A stretch of DNA of 64,000 nucleotides. Origin: Tengunoibacter tsumagoiensis (GTDB lineage: Bacteria > Chloroflexota > Ktedonobacteria > Ktedonobacterales > Ktedonobacteraceae). The notes under the pieces are model-generated. The model saw only the letters and a list, made by a program, of their open reading frames with translations, searched no databases and was not told where the DNA came from. Below, in pieces: positions 47,973-57,605 of the stretch (within the stretch, counting starts at the first letter, position 1; every line of letters begins with the position of its first letter). The translations under genes and the position numbers were made by a program. Where the stretch lies: positions 2,913,001 to 2,977,000 of the forward strand of contig NZ_BIFR01000001.1 of the NCBI RefSeq assembly GCF_003967535.1, given 5' to 3'.

Positions 47973-48293
47973 TTATCGCAAGATCCAGGGAAATTCTTCT
48001 TCCCATTGCTGCATTTGCCGCAACATTGGCTCCAGACCTTTGCCATACTCTGAGAGCGAATACTCAACTCGCGCTGGGATCTGGGGAAATACTTTTCGCT
48101 CGATGATACCCAGTTGTTCAAGATCTCTCAATTGCAGAGTAAGCATCTGCCGGCTGGTTTCTGGCATGAGTCGGAGCAAGTCCCCAAAACGTTTCGGACC
48201 ATTTAGCAAATACCACCCGATGTTCAGTTTTATTTTCCCGCCAACACTGATCACCCCCAGTGGACATCTGATGGACGGTGTTTTAGGCAGCAT
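47973..48293 (-). CDS. HxlR-family winged-helix transcriptional regulator
   Basis: ATG 48293 is chosen because AAAGGATTG lies 9 bases upstream. The longer frame to 48314 begins inside that site. The 106-aa product shows the HxlR pattern: CPLGVISVGGKIKLNIGWYL (the family normally has GGKW), LLNGPKRFGDLLRLMPETSR, QMLTLQLRDLEQLGIIERK, and the wing PARVEYSLSEYGKGLEPML. The conserved N-terminal Cys, a redox or electrophile sensor in some members, is present (C10). It is divergent from a SAM methyltransferase gene with 176 bases between starts, which is the usual place for an HxlR target operator. The regulated gene is probably that neighbour. Confidence 0.85.
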   Translation of the reverse strand: MLPKTPSIRCPLGVISVGGKIKLNIGWYLLNGPKRFGDLLRLMPETSRQMLTLQLRDLEQLGIIERKVFPQIPARVEYSLSEYGKGLEPMLRQMQQWEEEFPWILR

Positions 48294-48469
48294 AACGATC
48301 AATCCTTTCAACAAATTCGATAGGCAAAAAAAATTGCGTACTTGTGCGAGCCTGAATCTTCAGGTAAGGTCATTATATCGACTGTATTGAACAGTGACAA
48401 GGCGATCAAACTGGTTGATTTTCATTCCAGATCGGAAATCAGCTCTCTCACCCAAAAAGGAGCAATTGT

Positions 48470-49162
48470 ATGCACGGAAATTCTCATCACCATCCGCAAT
48501 CCTCCAAGCCTGACTTGTCGTCCACACAAGGGCATGTCCTAAATATGGGATGGCGCTACGATTTGTTGCTGTGGTTTATGAACCTCCAGTCACGTGGTGA
48601 ACTAAAGCAGGTACAGCGAAAAATAATGGATTTGGCCCAATTTCAGCCAGGTGAAGCAGTGTTGGATGTAGGCTGCGGCACTGGCAGTATGACGCAGTTG
48701 ATCGGGCAATGTGTAGGAGTCACAGGCACAATTTATGGCCTTGATCCCGGACCTAAACAAATTGCCCGCGCCCAAGCCAAAGCCAACCAGTCAGGACTCT
48801 CCATCACCTACCAGGTCGGGGTTATTGAGCACCTACCCTATCCAGATCAGTCCTTTGATGTGGTCCTCAGTACGTTTATGATGCACGTTTTACCCGATAA
48901 TGTGAAACAACAGGGGCTAGCCGAAATAGTCCGCGTCCTTAAGCCTGGAGGCCGGGTCATCATCGTTGATTTCAAGCGTCCTGAGTCATCTGCACAGCCA
49001 TCAGAGAAACCAGAACATACCGGTCCCTGGAAGAGTGGAGTACAGGACCAACCCGGATTTCTCCAGGCAGCGGGTTTTTCCGGCATTGAAAGCGGAGAAA
49101 TTGCCACTCGTTCTAACAAATTACCAGAAATTGGTTATGCAATTGGTTCACGTCTGATATAA
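48470..49162 (+). CDS. Class I SAM-dependent methyltransferase (UbiE-like)
   Basis: ATG 48470 follows AAAAAGGAGCAATTGT. The 230-aa protein opens with a His-rich stretch (MHGNSHHHP), then has motif I VLDVGCGTGSMTQLI, motif II GLDPGPKQIARAQAKA, motif post-I IEHLPYPDQSFDVVLSTFMM, and motif III LAEIVRVLKPGGRVIIVDF. This is the UbiE/COQ5-like methyltransferase layout. The substrate may be a small molecule, quinone or metalloid. Nothing in the active site decides which. No ArsM-type cysteine set is visible. With the divergent HxlR regulator it forms a two-gene stress or detoxification-type unit bounded by 28-base direct repeats, which suggests it moved as a cassette. Confidence 0.87.
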   Translation: MHGNSHHHPQSSKPDLSSTQGHVLNMGWRYDLLLWFMNLQSRGELKQVQRKIMDLAQFQPGEAVLDVGCGTGSMTQLIGQCVGVTGTIYGLDPGPKQIARAQAKANQSGLSITYQVGVIEHLPYPDQSFDVVLSTFMMHVLPDNVKQQGLAEIVRVLKPGGRVIIVDFKRPESSAQPSEKPEHTGPWKSGVQDQPGFLQAAGFSGIESGEIATRSNKLPEIGYAIGSRLI

Positions 49163-49729
49163 CTTTCCAAACGTGAGTTCTGTTTCAGTGAAATTCCGTA
49201 AGCCACTCATAAAGCGTTCCTGGTTTTTGCCCTGGTGGCTGAGGGGACTGCTTATCCAGAACTCACGTTAAAATTAGCAAAAAATTTCAGAAGATAGAAA
49301 AATCTTTAGCAAATTTCAGGTTTTACCTGAAATTTAATCATTTAAGGTGCTATTGAACCATGCCAGTGTAAACACCTGAATGTTCTATCTATTTTATGGC
49401 ATTGCAGACTGTCTAGGATTTGGAGCATCTGAGGCTCAATGCCTCAAGATTATTCCATTAAGCATATCCAGCATTCCAAGAAACCAGTGCATGGTGTTAA
49501 AAGAAAAACTTTGATATGGAAGGCCAATTTGGCCAGGAGTGAGGTCGAGGTACAGTATGCTTCCATTCAATCACACATAAGGCAAACTAGGAAGCAAAGG
49601 ATACTCTTTTGTACTTCCCATTTTTTCTCATGTGTGATTGAATGTTTTATCTAATGATATGAAGCTAAAATAATATATCATTATTCATCATAAGTGACTG
49701 CGAGGAACGCATGTATCTCCCTGGGCTTT
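49163..49729. other. Intergenic region with two inverted repeats
   Basis: No gene is supported. AACGTGAGTTCTG (49170-49182) and its exact complement (49257-49269) face each other 74 bases apart. The second arm lies within the right copy of the 28-base repeat. A separate perfect 14-base inverted repeat, CATTCAATCACACA (49564-49577) with TGTGTGATTGAATG (49631-49644), spans 53 bases. It lies downstream of both the methyltransferase gene and the minus-strand conjugation operon. Confidence 0.45.
49246..49273. repeat. Right 28-base direct repeat flanking the HxlR/methyltransferase pair
   Basis: GGACTGCTTATCCAGAACTC and the following 8 bases repeat 47945-47972 with six differences. One end of this copy also pairs with 49170-49182 as an inverted repeat, so the motif occurs three times around the pair. 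Confidence 0.5.
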
Positions 49730-51673
49730 TCATGATCTTCCTTGCATTATATGAATAAAACCACTTCCTTTTTTGCTAGCAGCAGGAAACAGTGGCAACC
49801 AGATCGTTCCCAATGGGCCATGATCTGCCAATCTCGTTGCTGTCGTCGAACGGACAATCAGTCCGGTTTCATGCAGATATTGTTCGATCAGATCCGCCAT
49901 TCTTAGCTCTTCTCGCTTGCCCGGCACCACAATGAGTAGCATCGGCAGGGTACCTTCTTCTTTTTGCCACTGACGAGAGCGGACATAATGAGCATCCGCA
50001 CGCATCTTGGCACCCAACTGACGCATACTCATCGTGCCCTCATCCCACTCCAGCCAGGCATGGATTGTTTGCTCATCTGCTCTGTACGCGAACGCGCCGT
50101 CGGGTAAGAGGTTATGCCAGGCTCCTTGATGGTAATAGCGACGAGCACAACGCGCTTCTGTCTCCCACCACAGTAATTCCTCATTCCGTGCCGCCTGATG
50201 AAGGCTGGCGAAAAAACGATACACGCCTGTTGTATGTTGAAGAATCTTCAAGGCTGCTGGCATGCCACGCTGAACACGATAGTCTTCACCTGCCAGTTCC
50301 CCACATGCCGGACCTATCTCGCTCACAGTGGTAAATGGAATGTTGAGCATAGCGGCAAGCATTCGCAAGCCTCGGCTGCTCAGGGAGAAGCGACGGCCAT
50401 CCTCAGTCTCATGAATGTGCAGGCAGGACCACTGTTTGAAGAGTAACAGATAGCGACGCGTACTTTCCACTTCTATATCTTGAAAGATGGCCAGCTCTTC
50501 CTGCGAGAGCAAAGGATGGGCATAGAGCAGGAGCAGGATGCTGCGGTGGCGTGACTGCAACCGGGTGGTGAGTAGCGAAATCTGTTCCTGTTCTCGGCCT
50601 TCAGGGACGTAGAGTCGTTGCAGACTCTGCTGAGCTCGTTGGTCAAAGCTGCCTCTGACCAGATTTTTTTCCTGAGGCTGTCGTGTCAGCGTGCCAGGGG
50701 CGATCTCCCGCTTGGGCGCGAATACTTCTGGAGGAAGCGCCTCTTTCTGGATCGGTGTGAACAGTTGTGTTATCTGTATAGGGCCAGCTAGAGAGAGGTG
50801 CTGCCAGGAAAGCGTCCAGAACGAAAGCGGGTGCTGATCTGTCTCCAGTGCCAGAATGGCACCGTGAAGTGGCACCAGATGCAGATGTTCAGCAGCTTCC
50901 TGAGCTGCCTGTTGCCAGAGATGCTGCTGTCGTCGGGTTGTGGTCAGTATCAAAAGCGCGGGAAAGGCATGATACTGAGACCAGCGTTCGGCACTCTCGC
51001 GAAAACGGAGCATGTTTTCGAGATGGGCATGCATGACCTGTCGATCGTGTGGTCCGACATATCCGGGATCGATGAGCAAGAAGGCACATCCATAGGTACT
51101 CTGGTTTCTTGTGGCGCCAGATCGCTGAAAAACCAGCACTGCGTCTGTTTCCACAGTGTGGCGTTTGCCTTTTGAGAGGAAGCTATGGCGATACTGTCGA
51201 CGCCAATGCCATTGGATTGGTCCTTTCTTTTCACCGAGAAGCGTAGCTGGTGGGTCTGCTACCAGCCCATTGATGAGCTCTTGAAGCCTGCAGAGCGTTC
51301 CTAATCGCGGTAAAAGCGCACGTAGCCCTGCTTCGTCCGCCTGCCAGCGCTTCGCTAAGACGGAGGCTGGATACTGCATGTGTTCTGCGGCTGCTTGTAT
51401 GCCCCGACTGGTGAGATAAAACAGGTGAGCAGCTTTTTTTTGTTCGAGCGAAGGGGTGATCGATTCAAGATAGCCCTGGCTTTTGAGCATTTTCATCTGG
51501 CGATACAGAGATGTGGTATGGACGCCCAGCGCCAGCGCCAGATCCTCTCCACGCTGATAAGGGTGTTGCAAGAGCCAGAGTAAGATATCGACCTGTCGTG
51601 AAGACAGTTCCGAATGGGGGAGAGCCTGAGCATTGACGTACTCAGGCGGTTTTCGCTGTGTTTCGTTTCTCAT
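49730..51673 (-). CDS. Replication-relaxation family protein with two winged helices
   Basis: The 647-aa protein starts at ATG 51673, overlapping the stop of the coupling ATPase by 4 bases. Residues about 20-90 form a winged helix (SSRQVDILLWLLQHPYQRGE, ALGVHTTSLYRQMKMLKSQG). The middle has the replication-relaxation fold: the HSFLSKGKRHTVETDAVLVF region keeps a D-A-hydrophobic element. A second, similar copy (RHRSILLLLYAHPLLSQEEL winged helix, then DEGTMSMRQLGAKMRADAHY) follows from about residue 385. Members of the family occur in conjugative and rolling-circle elements and are thought to bind origin DNA. Catalytic residues for nicking are not evident. It is the last gene of the operon, and no separate relaxase is present in the window. 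Confidence 0.8.
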   Translation of the reverse strand: MRNETQRKPPEYVNAQALPHSELSSRQVDILLWLLQHPYQRGEDLALALGVHTTSLYRQMKMLKSQGYLESITPSLEQKKAAHLFYLTSRGIQAAAEHMQYPASVLAKRWQADEAGLRALLPRLGTLCRLQELINGLVADPPATLLGEKKGPIQWHWRRQYRHSFLSKGKRHTVETDAVLVFQRSGATRNQSTYGCAFLLIDPGYVGPHDRQVMHAHLENMLRFRESAERWSQYHAFPALLILTTTRRQQHLWQQAAQEAAEHLHLVPLHGAILALETDQHPLSFWTLSWQHLSLAGPIQITQLFTPIQKEALPPEVFAPKREIAPGTLTRQPQEKNLVRGSFDQRAQQSLQRLYVPEGREQEQISLLTTRLQSRHRSILLLLYAHPLLSQEELAIFQDIEVESTRRYLLLFKQWSCLHIHETEDGRRFSLSSRGLRMLAAMLNIPFTTVSEIGPACGELAGEDYRVQRGMPAALKILQHTTGVYRFFASLHQAARNEELLWWETEARCARRYYHQGAWHNLLPDGAFAYRADEQTIHAWLEWDEGTMSMRQLGAKMRADAHYVRSRQWQKEEGTLPMLLIVVPGKREELRMADLIEQYLHETGLIVRSTTATRLADHGPLGTIWLPLFPAASKKGSGFIHIMQGRS

Positions 51674-54600
51674 TGCCGTTCCTGTACCTGTGTTGTGGGC
51701 GCATTTTTGTCGGTCCAGACCTGGGACATGGGTTGTGCATGCTTCTTTTCATCCCCACTGGAGCGTGCTGTTTCCTGGGATTTCCGACCACGATAGCCAC
51801 TTTCACGCGCTTTGGGTGTCTCGTTCTCAGGGCCAGGGAGCAGTGCTATGCGTTCAGTTGGTTGAACATTGGCATCCGCCTGTCGTGTTGCCATATGCAC
51901 TTTTGTAGAACCTGACTGAACCAGACCCTGGTGGGGTTGTGAAGCGATGGCCCGAATCAAAGCCTCCTGTAACTGGCTATCTATGGTGTTAACAGCGACT
52001 CCATAACGTCGCTGACTGTCGTGGCGAATGCGTCGAGCCAGATCTTCATCGCCTGATGGTGGTGGGTCCATGGTGATGGAAAAGGCTGGAAGCCGCCGAT
52101 TCTGGTAGGTCAGCTTGATATAGCAGCGGTAGCTATCGAGTGTCGCCAGATCCTCTGCCTCGACTCCGATTTCTTGATGGAGCAATTGAGCATCGCGAGC
52201 AGAGACGTGAAAGAGGATATACTGCTTGACGTTGGCCAGCACCATTGGCAAGAGTTGATCATGAACGCTGACCAGATACTCAGGCGATTGTGTCGCCAGA
52301 TAGAAAGCTGCCCCATATTTACGCAGTTCCGCCAGCGCGGCCCAATCCACTCCACGAAAGGTCTGAAACTCGTCTACCATGATGCAGAGCCGTTTGCGTT
52401 CCTGTATCGCCAGGGCTCCTTGTTCCTCCAGGGTAATTTGAATCAGACCCAGGAGGGTACTGCCCAGCAGGCGTGTCACATCTTCACCCACCACGCCTTT
52501 GGCGAGTTTGACCAGGATGATTTTTTCCTGGGCGATCGCCTGAGAGAAGTTGAGTGTGGATTGGCTCTGACCCAGGATGCGGCGGGCAATCACGCTTTCA
52601 AATTTGGCGACTTTCGACAGAACGGGATCGGTTCGTTCGCGTTGCATGGATGGATTGAGTAGATCATAATAGAGCGTCCACCAGCGCAGAATGAACGGGT
52701 CACTTACCTGTTCAAGTAAGGAATGGCAGAAACTTTCATCGGTGAGCAGGTGCATGACATCGAGCAATGTATATTGGCGGGTCGGGCCCTGGTGCTCATT
52801 CTGTTGCACCAGCGCTTTATTAACCTCAAAGAGGGTGCGTAGCGCATATTCAAAGGCATTTTCCATGCGTGGCCCCCAGGAGGAGGCCCAGATATGAGCC
52901 AGCGTTTTCAGCAGATCGGCGATGGCCTTATCGCGCCCGCGTCCCAGTGTAGCATCCAGTGGGTTCAGCCCCACTGCGTAGTCAGGATCGGAAAGATCGA
53001 TCAGGAGCACATCATCGATGCGATGAGATGGTACCAGAGCAAGGATATGCTCGGCTAGATCGCCATGAGGGTCAATGACGAGCAGTCCACCCTGGTGCAT
53101 CGCGGTGCGTGCGAGGTGCTCCATACAGGTGCTTTTGCCTTCGCCTGACTTCCCGCCTATGAAGAGATGTCGTTGCAGGCACTCGGTTGGAAAGGCGAAG
53201 GGCTGCTGATGGCCCGCATGTTCGCTGATGCCAAAGGAAAAAGGTGCTTCTGTTGCTCCGATGAGCGCTGCTGGTAGGGGGAAGGTTCTCATCTGCTGTT
53301 GTTCCATCTGTGCAAGCTGTCCCAGTGTCTGATCGGGCGGGAGGTGCCAGAGGGCTGCCAGCGTTTCGACATCGATGAGATGGGATGATGTTCTGACTCC
53401 CTGCCACCAGCCTGACCAGAGTCTGGCCAGTCCCGTTCCTGCTTGTATGGCATGGTGAGCTTCTCGTGAACCAAGACGCCTGGGCACAAAATAGTTGCCT
53501 GCCGCGAGGTGATATTGGCGATAGGCCGCAAGCATCTGGGCCAGCAGGATGGTTCGGCGCTGGCTCCTGGCTCGAACCTGTGTGATATAGTGCCAGAGAT
53601 TCTGACAGGCCCTGGCAAGAGCCGGGCCGCTATGAACGGTCATTGCAATCAATGTCTGGAGGCCTTCGCGTCCCAGGTGCGAGCGGTGTGCGCCCGGTTC
53701 TGTTGTTGTAAGCATATGCCAATCGTGTCTCCATGCCTGGAGCAACTCCCGTACGCGTGTGCCTCTGGGTAGCGGATGGTTGAGCGCTGGTTCTATCACG
53801 TAGATCCGTAGACGGACGCGATAGGCCATGCGCATTGTTTTGTTCTGGACCAGTTGCATGTTGTAGAGGGGACGTTTCCCCCAGGAGCGATGAATGTGGG
53901 TAAAGAGCCAGAAACAGGCGAGGATCAGGATAATAATCAGCCCCATGCCGCCATAATACTGAAGCGTTTGTGTCTGGGTAAGCTGTGGTAACTTGCCATG
54001 GAGCTGGGTCGTAAAGGCCTCATCTACCCAGACCGGAAGCCAGGATTTGAAGCGGGTGTAGCCTATGAGTAGTGCAATGACGATCATGCCCAGGATGATG
54101 AGCGGCGTGCTCGGAGCACCTCCGGTAAGGTACTGTTGTGAGAGGGCTTGCCGTTGGGCATTGCGTTCTGGTTCAAGGGCATGCTCGACCGCTTTCCGTT
54201 GATCTTTGTGCGACCAGTTGGCAGCCGCTGGAGCCAGTGCGAGTTGTGCCACGATGCGTGTATTCTCGGGTACTCCATCAAGGGCTGCCAGGAGTCCAAG
54301 AAGGGGATCAGCTCCTTCTTGCTCAGCAGTCTGATCATTCCAGGACTGCAGGGGCAGGTAGGATGCCTCTCCTGCCTGCAGTTCCAGGGCTGAAACCACC
54401 TCGTGTGTCTCCAGCCGAAAAGGGTCCTCGGAGGCAGGCAATGGAAGGAAGACGGCCTGTGGATAGCGAGCCCGAAGCTGGTGTATGACATGTTGGAGCG
54501 ATTCCGTGGTCGTGGCCCGAATGACGAAGCCCCGTTGCTGAGTTGTTCCTATTAACTCTAGAGCGATAGGGTGTCGTTCGTCTACGACCAGACTATGCAT

Positions 54601-54729
54601 GGCGGTTACCAGACGGACTTGATCATTTTGTCCTATATGATGCGGTGGGATCACACGCATCGCCAGCAGCGGTGCTGCGATGGTGGTTGCGTCTGGTTTG
54701 GCGCGTGAAGACAATGCTGCCAGCTTCAT
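51670..54729 (-). CDS. Conjugative coupling-type / HerA-FtsK-like ATPase (TraD/VirD4-like)
   Basis: The 1019-aa protein starts at ATG 54729 and overlaps the virB4 stop by 4 bases. An N-terminal cytoplasmic region of about 215 residues precedes two membrane helices (IILGMIVIALLIGYTRF, and YYGGMGLIIILILACFWLF, about 217-290). The motor has Walker A IGGKSGEGKSTCMEHLA (about 525), LLVIDPHGDLAEHIL, Walker B CIMVDEFQTFRGVDW, and the TraM-recognition-like AAFYLATQSPEYL. It would deliver the transferred DNA-protein complex to the secretion channel at the inner membrane. The C-terminal 100 residues are basic and Gln/Arg-rich, without a fold. Position beside VirB4 in one operon supports the role. Confidence 0.9.
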   Translation of the reverse strand: MKLAALSSRAKPDATTIAAPLLAMRVIPPHHIGQNDQVRLVTAMHSLVVDERHPIALELIGTTQQRGFVIRATTTESLQHVIHQLRARYPQAVFLPLPASEDPFRLETHEVVSALELQAGEASYLPLQSWNDQTAEQEGADPLLGLLAALDGVPENTRIVAQLALAPAAANWSHKDQRKAVEHALEPERNAQRQALSQQYLTGGAPSTPLIILGMIVIALLIGYTRFKSWLPVWVDEAFTTQLHGKLPQLTQTQTLQYYGGMGLIIILILACFWLFTHIHRSWGKRPLYNMQLVQNKTMRMAYRVRLRIYVIEPALNHPLPRGTRVRELLQAWRHDWHMLTTTEPGAHRSHLGREGLQTLIAMTVHSGPALARACQNLWHYITQVRARSQRRTILLAQMLAAYRQYHLAAGNYFVPRRLGSREAHHAIQAGTGLARLWSGWWQGVRTSSHLIDVETLAALWHLPPDQTLGQLAQMEQQQMRTFPLPAALIGATEAPFSFGISEHAGHQQPFAFPTECLQRHLFIGGKSGEGKSTCMEHLARTAMHQGGLLVIDPHGDLAEHILALVPSHRIDDVLLIDLSDPDYAVGLNPLDATLGRGRDKAIADLLKTLAHIWASSWGPRMENAFEYALRTLFEVNKALVQQNEHQGPTRQYTLLDVMHLLTDESFCHSLLEQVSDPFILRWWTLYYDLLNPSMQRERTDPVLSKVAKFESVIARRILGQSQSTLNFSQAIAQEKIILVKLAKGVVGEDVTRLLGSTLLGLIQITLEEQGALAIQERKRLCIMVDEFQTFRGVDWAALAELRKYGAAFYLATQSPEYLVSVHDQLLPMVLANVKQYILFHVSARDAQLLHQEIGVEAEDLATLDSYRCYIKLTYQNRRLPAFSITMDPPPSGDEDLARRIRHDSQRRYGVAVNTIDSQLQEALIRAIASQPHQGLVQSGSTKVHMATRQADANVQPTERIALLPGPENETPKARESGYRGRKSQETARSSGDEKKHAQPMSQVWTDKNAPTTQVQERQ

Positions 54730-57605
54730 GAAATGCTCTCCATCCGCTCAGGAGAGATGCGTTGAGTGCGAGGTTCCACTGCTGAGCCCTGCTCTTTCAC
54801 TGAGAGTGCTGGCTGCTTGACTGTTTCATTCGCTAACAACCGATCAAACGTGCCAATTCGTTCAAGCAATGGCCGTAACTCCTCGGATGCCTCACCATCT
54901 GCCAGGGACGCCAGCTCACGTGGATCAGTTGTTGCCAGTAGATGTTCCAGTTCACTGGTTTCAAAGCGTACATGCAAACGCTTCTCACTGGTCGTCAATA
55001 ACGCCTCGCCAATTCCTAAGCGGCGCAGGAGTTGGACTTCGCGGCTGGAGAGCTTAAACATCTGCTGAATCAGGTCAAGAGAGGTGGCATCCTGGCGCAT
55101 AAGCACGTGGGTGGCACAGTTGGCAGGAATGGCGCTTTCTTTAAAGATAATGGGATGCTGTGACAGGATGGTTACTCCTAAGTAGTGCTTACGAGCGCGT
55201 CGGACCAGATCCTCTAGAAAGAGGGCTCCACTGGCATATTGATACAGAGTGGCTGCCTCATCGACGATCAATTGACGCGGAATACGCGACTGGAAAGACT
55301 GCGTCCAGACAAAGTTGGAGACGAGGAAGAGTCCGATGGGTCGTAGTTCGGTTTCCATATCATGAATATCAAAGACAATGATCACGTTTTCGAGCTCAAT
55401 ATCTGTCGGACCAGCAAAAAGCCCGGCTAGCGACCCATGGACATAGCGCCGTAAGCGTTGGGTCAATCCACTGGTATCGGGTCCACAGATGCCGCTTTCC
55501 AGCACGTCGTAGAGGTCGCGCATCAAGGGAGCAGAACGCGAATGGGTACTGATGTCAGAGGTGATACCAACCTTGCGATAGGTCTCAAAGATGGCGCGAT
55601 CTAGCAAGCCTTTCTCGTTGGAGGTTAACGTGCCAGCTCCCGTTGGCGTACGATCAGCCAGCATTAATTCCAGCAGGGTATGGAGCTTTTGTGCTTGATC
55701 AGATAAGCGGTCGCCATGTTCCATGCTGGTTTGCACCCGAGTAGTATGTGGGAGATCAAATGGATTGATATGATGTGATGAGCCGGGAGCCAGCCGGATC
55801 ACCTGTCCATTCATAGCTGCTGCCATACGCCCATACTCGCGTTCCGGATCAATAACAATAACCTGAAACGGTGCGGTAGATGAGGATAGCTCTCTGCTCG
55901 CAGGATTGGTAGGTGTTTTACTCGCATACTTGAGTGCCATACGCATAATTGAAGCTTTTACCTGATGGGATTTGCCCCATCCTGGTGGTCCTAAGATGAT
56001 GCGGTTCGCGTTGGCCATCTCGGTGCTCCAGCTATCGAGAATCACCGGATCACCCTGTGGAGTGATGCCTTCGAGAACGCCACCTGGATGAAAGAGCGCA
56101 TTAGAAAGGAAGGGAAACATGGTTGAGGCACTCTGACTATCCAGTAAAATGCCAGCTCCCAGCAGGCTGCGGGCGTGAGGCAGGCTGGAGCGGAAGGCGC
56201 GTTCCTGCTCAAAATGGGATACGCGGGCGTTGAGCAGCATATTGTGTAAAACGGAATGCATACGCTCGGTGCGTTCGTTGAGCTCACGGCGGGAAGCTCC
56301 TCTCAGGACCACCTGCATCGTGAAATCCAGCATCCGTTCTTCGCCGCTGGCTAACCGATCAATGAGCCGATCCACATCGAACTCTGCCACCTTGAGATGC
56401 GGGTCCATCTCATTGCCTTTGCGTTGGGCAATCATCCGTGAGGAAAGATACTCCATCTGACGGCGGCGAAATTGATTGACCATCAGCGCTGAATTGAGAG
56501 GAGTGAGATGAAAGCTCACCTCCATTGGTTCATCCAGTTCAGCTAACGGTTTCAGCCAGCCTGCAGCTACCATGCGTGGGAGATGGTGAACGCGAAGGAC
56601 GCGCACATAGCTGTCTTCCACCTTCAGACAATCAGGTGAAATCACAATTGCGGAAGGAGCAATTAAATCGGCGAGTTGCTCAAAATCATGCTGCATCTCG
56701 ATTGGATTTGTCTGTTGATGGCCATGTTTGCGTCGGAAGGATGAACTCTCGTGAGATGGGGTGTGCTCAACCGATTGCATGGTGGAAGCAAAGAGCGACA
56801 CGCCATCAGATGATTGTGATACAGGAGCGTTTTTGCGATCGTTTTTCACTTGAATAGGACGATCGATGGCGTCGATACTCTGCGGGGAGAGTGGATACTG
56901 CATGGCTTTTCCTGGCGAGAGGCAAGAGTAATAGAGCGGGATCAGTTCCTGCGGCCCTTTCAACTGACGGACAGCCAGATTCATATTGCTCAGCAAACGT
57001 ATAATCTCGCCGATGCGAATATCCAATTCTTGACGAGCACGCTCCAGTGCTTCTTGCTGCTGAAGCTGTTGCTGCGCTCTCCTTTTGTGTGGCAGAAAGG
57101 AACGTGTTGTTGCCGTGGCGCTTGATGTCCCAGACGAGACGCGAATGACCAGATAGATTTGGCGATCCAGTAAGGTCCGTTGTGAGCCCAGTTGTTCCAG
57201 AAATTGACGATGAGAGGTAGCCATGAGATCCCAGATATCTGCTGTGTGACTCTTCTCGTTGTGAGTACTCTGTTCTACAAACTGATCAACATACCCGCTG
57301 AGATTGAGAGGCAGGACGCGCCACAGAATCTGAACAGGATAGGAGAGCGCAGAGAGAAAGGCCTGATACAGCTCATTGAGCAGGCGCTGTTCCTCCTCGC
57401 TTTTGAGATCGTAGCAAATTCCTTCAATATGCAGAATACTGACATAATCGAATTGTCCCAGCGTAGCAGTGCTCAAACAGAGAATTTCGTTGGAGACAGC
57501 GCGTGCAGCCACAAACTGCTGCTGGACACTGCCAGGGCGTGTTGCTGTGAAGGTGTGCTGGTTTGCGTTTGTTGAGACAGTGTGTGGGCGAATATGAAGT
57601 TTCAT
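54726..57605 (-). CDS. virB4: VirB4/TraC-like conjugation ATPase
   Basis: The 959-aa protein starts at ATG 57603-57605, immediately after the prgI stop. The N-terminal half is the pilus-assembly CagE/TrbE-like region. The C-terminal half is the ATPase: Walker A LGPPGWGKSHQVKASIM, IVIDPEREYGRMAA, Walker B RQLIVDEAATLYQY, and VTILSQHP. The DPEREYG segment is characteristic of VirB4/TraU motors. It energises channel assembly and substrate transfer. A Gln-rich coiled-coil insert (QQQLQQQEALERARQEL, about residue 180-200) and a low-complexity Ser-rich linker near 280 are unusual in length. The partner order PrgI-VirB4 matches Gram-positive-style conjugation systems, which suits a monoderm Chloroflexota host. 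Confidence 0.93.
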   Translation of the reverse strand: MKLHIRPHTVSTNANQHTFTATRPGSVQQQFVAARAVSNEILCLSTATLGQFDYVSILHIEGICYDLKSEEEQRLLNELYQAFLSALSYPVQILWRVLPLNLSGYVDQFVEQSTHNEKSHTADIWDLMATSHRQFLEQLGSQRTLLDRQIYLVIRVSSGTSSATATTRSFLPHKRRAQQQLQQQEALERARQELDIRIGEIIRLLSNMNLAVRQLKGPQELIPLYYSCLSPGKAMQYPLSPQSIDAIDRPIQVKNDRKNAPVSQSSDGVSLFASTMQSVEHTPSHESSSFRRKHGHQQTNPIEMQHDFEQLADLIAPSAIVISPDCLKVEDSYVRVLRVHHLPRMVAAGWLKPLAELDEPMEVSFHLTPLNSALMVNQFRRRQMEYLSSRMIAQRKGNEMDPHLKVAEFDVDRLIDRLASGEERMLDFTMQVVLRGASRRELNERTERMHSVLHNMLLNARVSHFEQERAFRSSLPHARSLLGAGILLDSQSASTMFPFLSNALFHPGGVLEGITPQGDPVILDSWSTEMANANRIILGPPGWGKSHQVKASIMRMALKYASKTPTNPASRELSSSTAPFQVIVIDPEREYGRMAAAMNGQVIRLAPGSSHHINPFDLPHTTRVQTSMEHGDRLSDQAQKLHTLLELMLADRTPTGAGTLTSNEKGLLDRAIFETYRKVGITSDISTHSRSAPLMRDLYDVLESGICGPDTSGLTQRLRRYVHGSLAGLFAGPTDIELENVIIVFDIHDMETELRPIGLFLVSNFVWTQSFQSRIPRQLIVDEAATLYQYASGALFLEDLVRRARKHYLGVTILSQHPIIFKESAIPANCATHVLMRQDATSLDLIQQMFKLSSREVQLLRRLGIGEALLTTSEKRLHVRFETSELEHLLATTDPRELASLADGEASEELRPLLERIGTFDRLLANETVKQPALSVKEQGSAVEPRTQRISPERMESIS

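Noticed and set aside
49439..49654. Plus-strand open frame over the 14-base inverted repeat
   Set aside because: No ribosome-binding site or similarity. Its codons include both arms of the inverted repeat, so it is likely non-coding.
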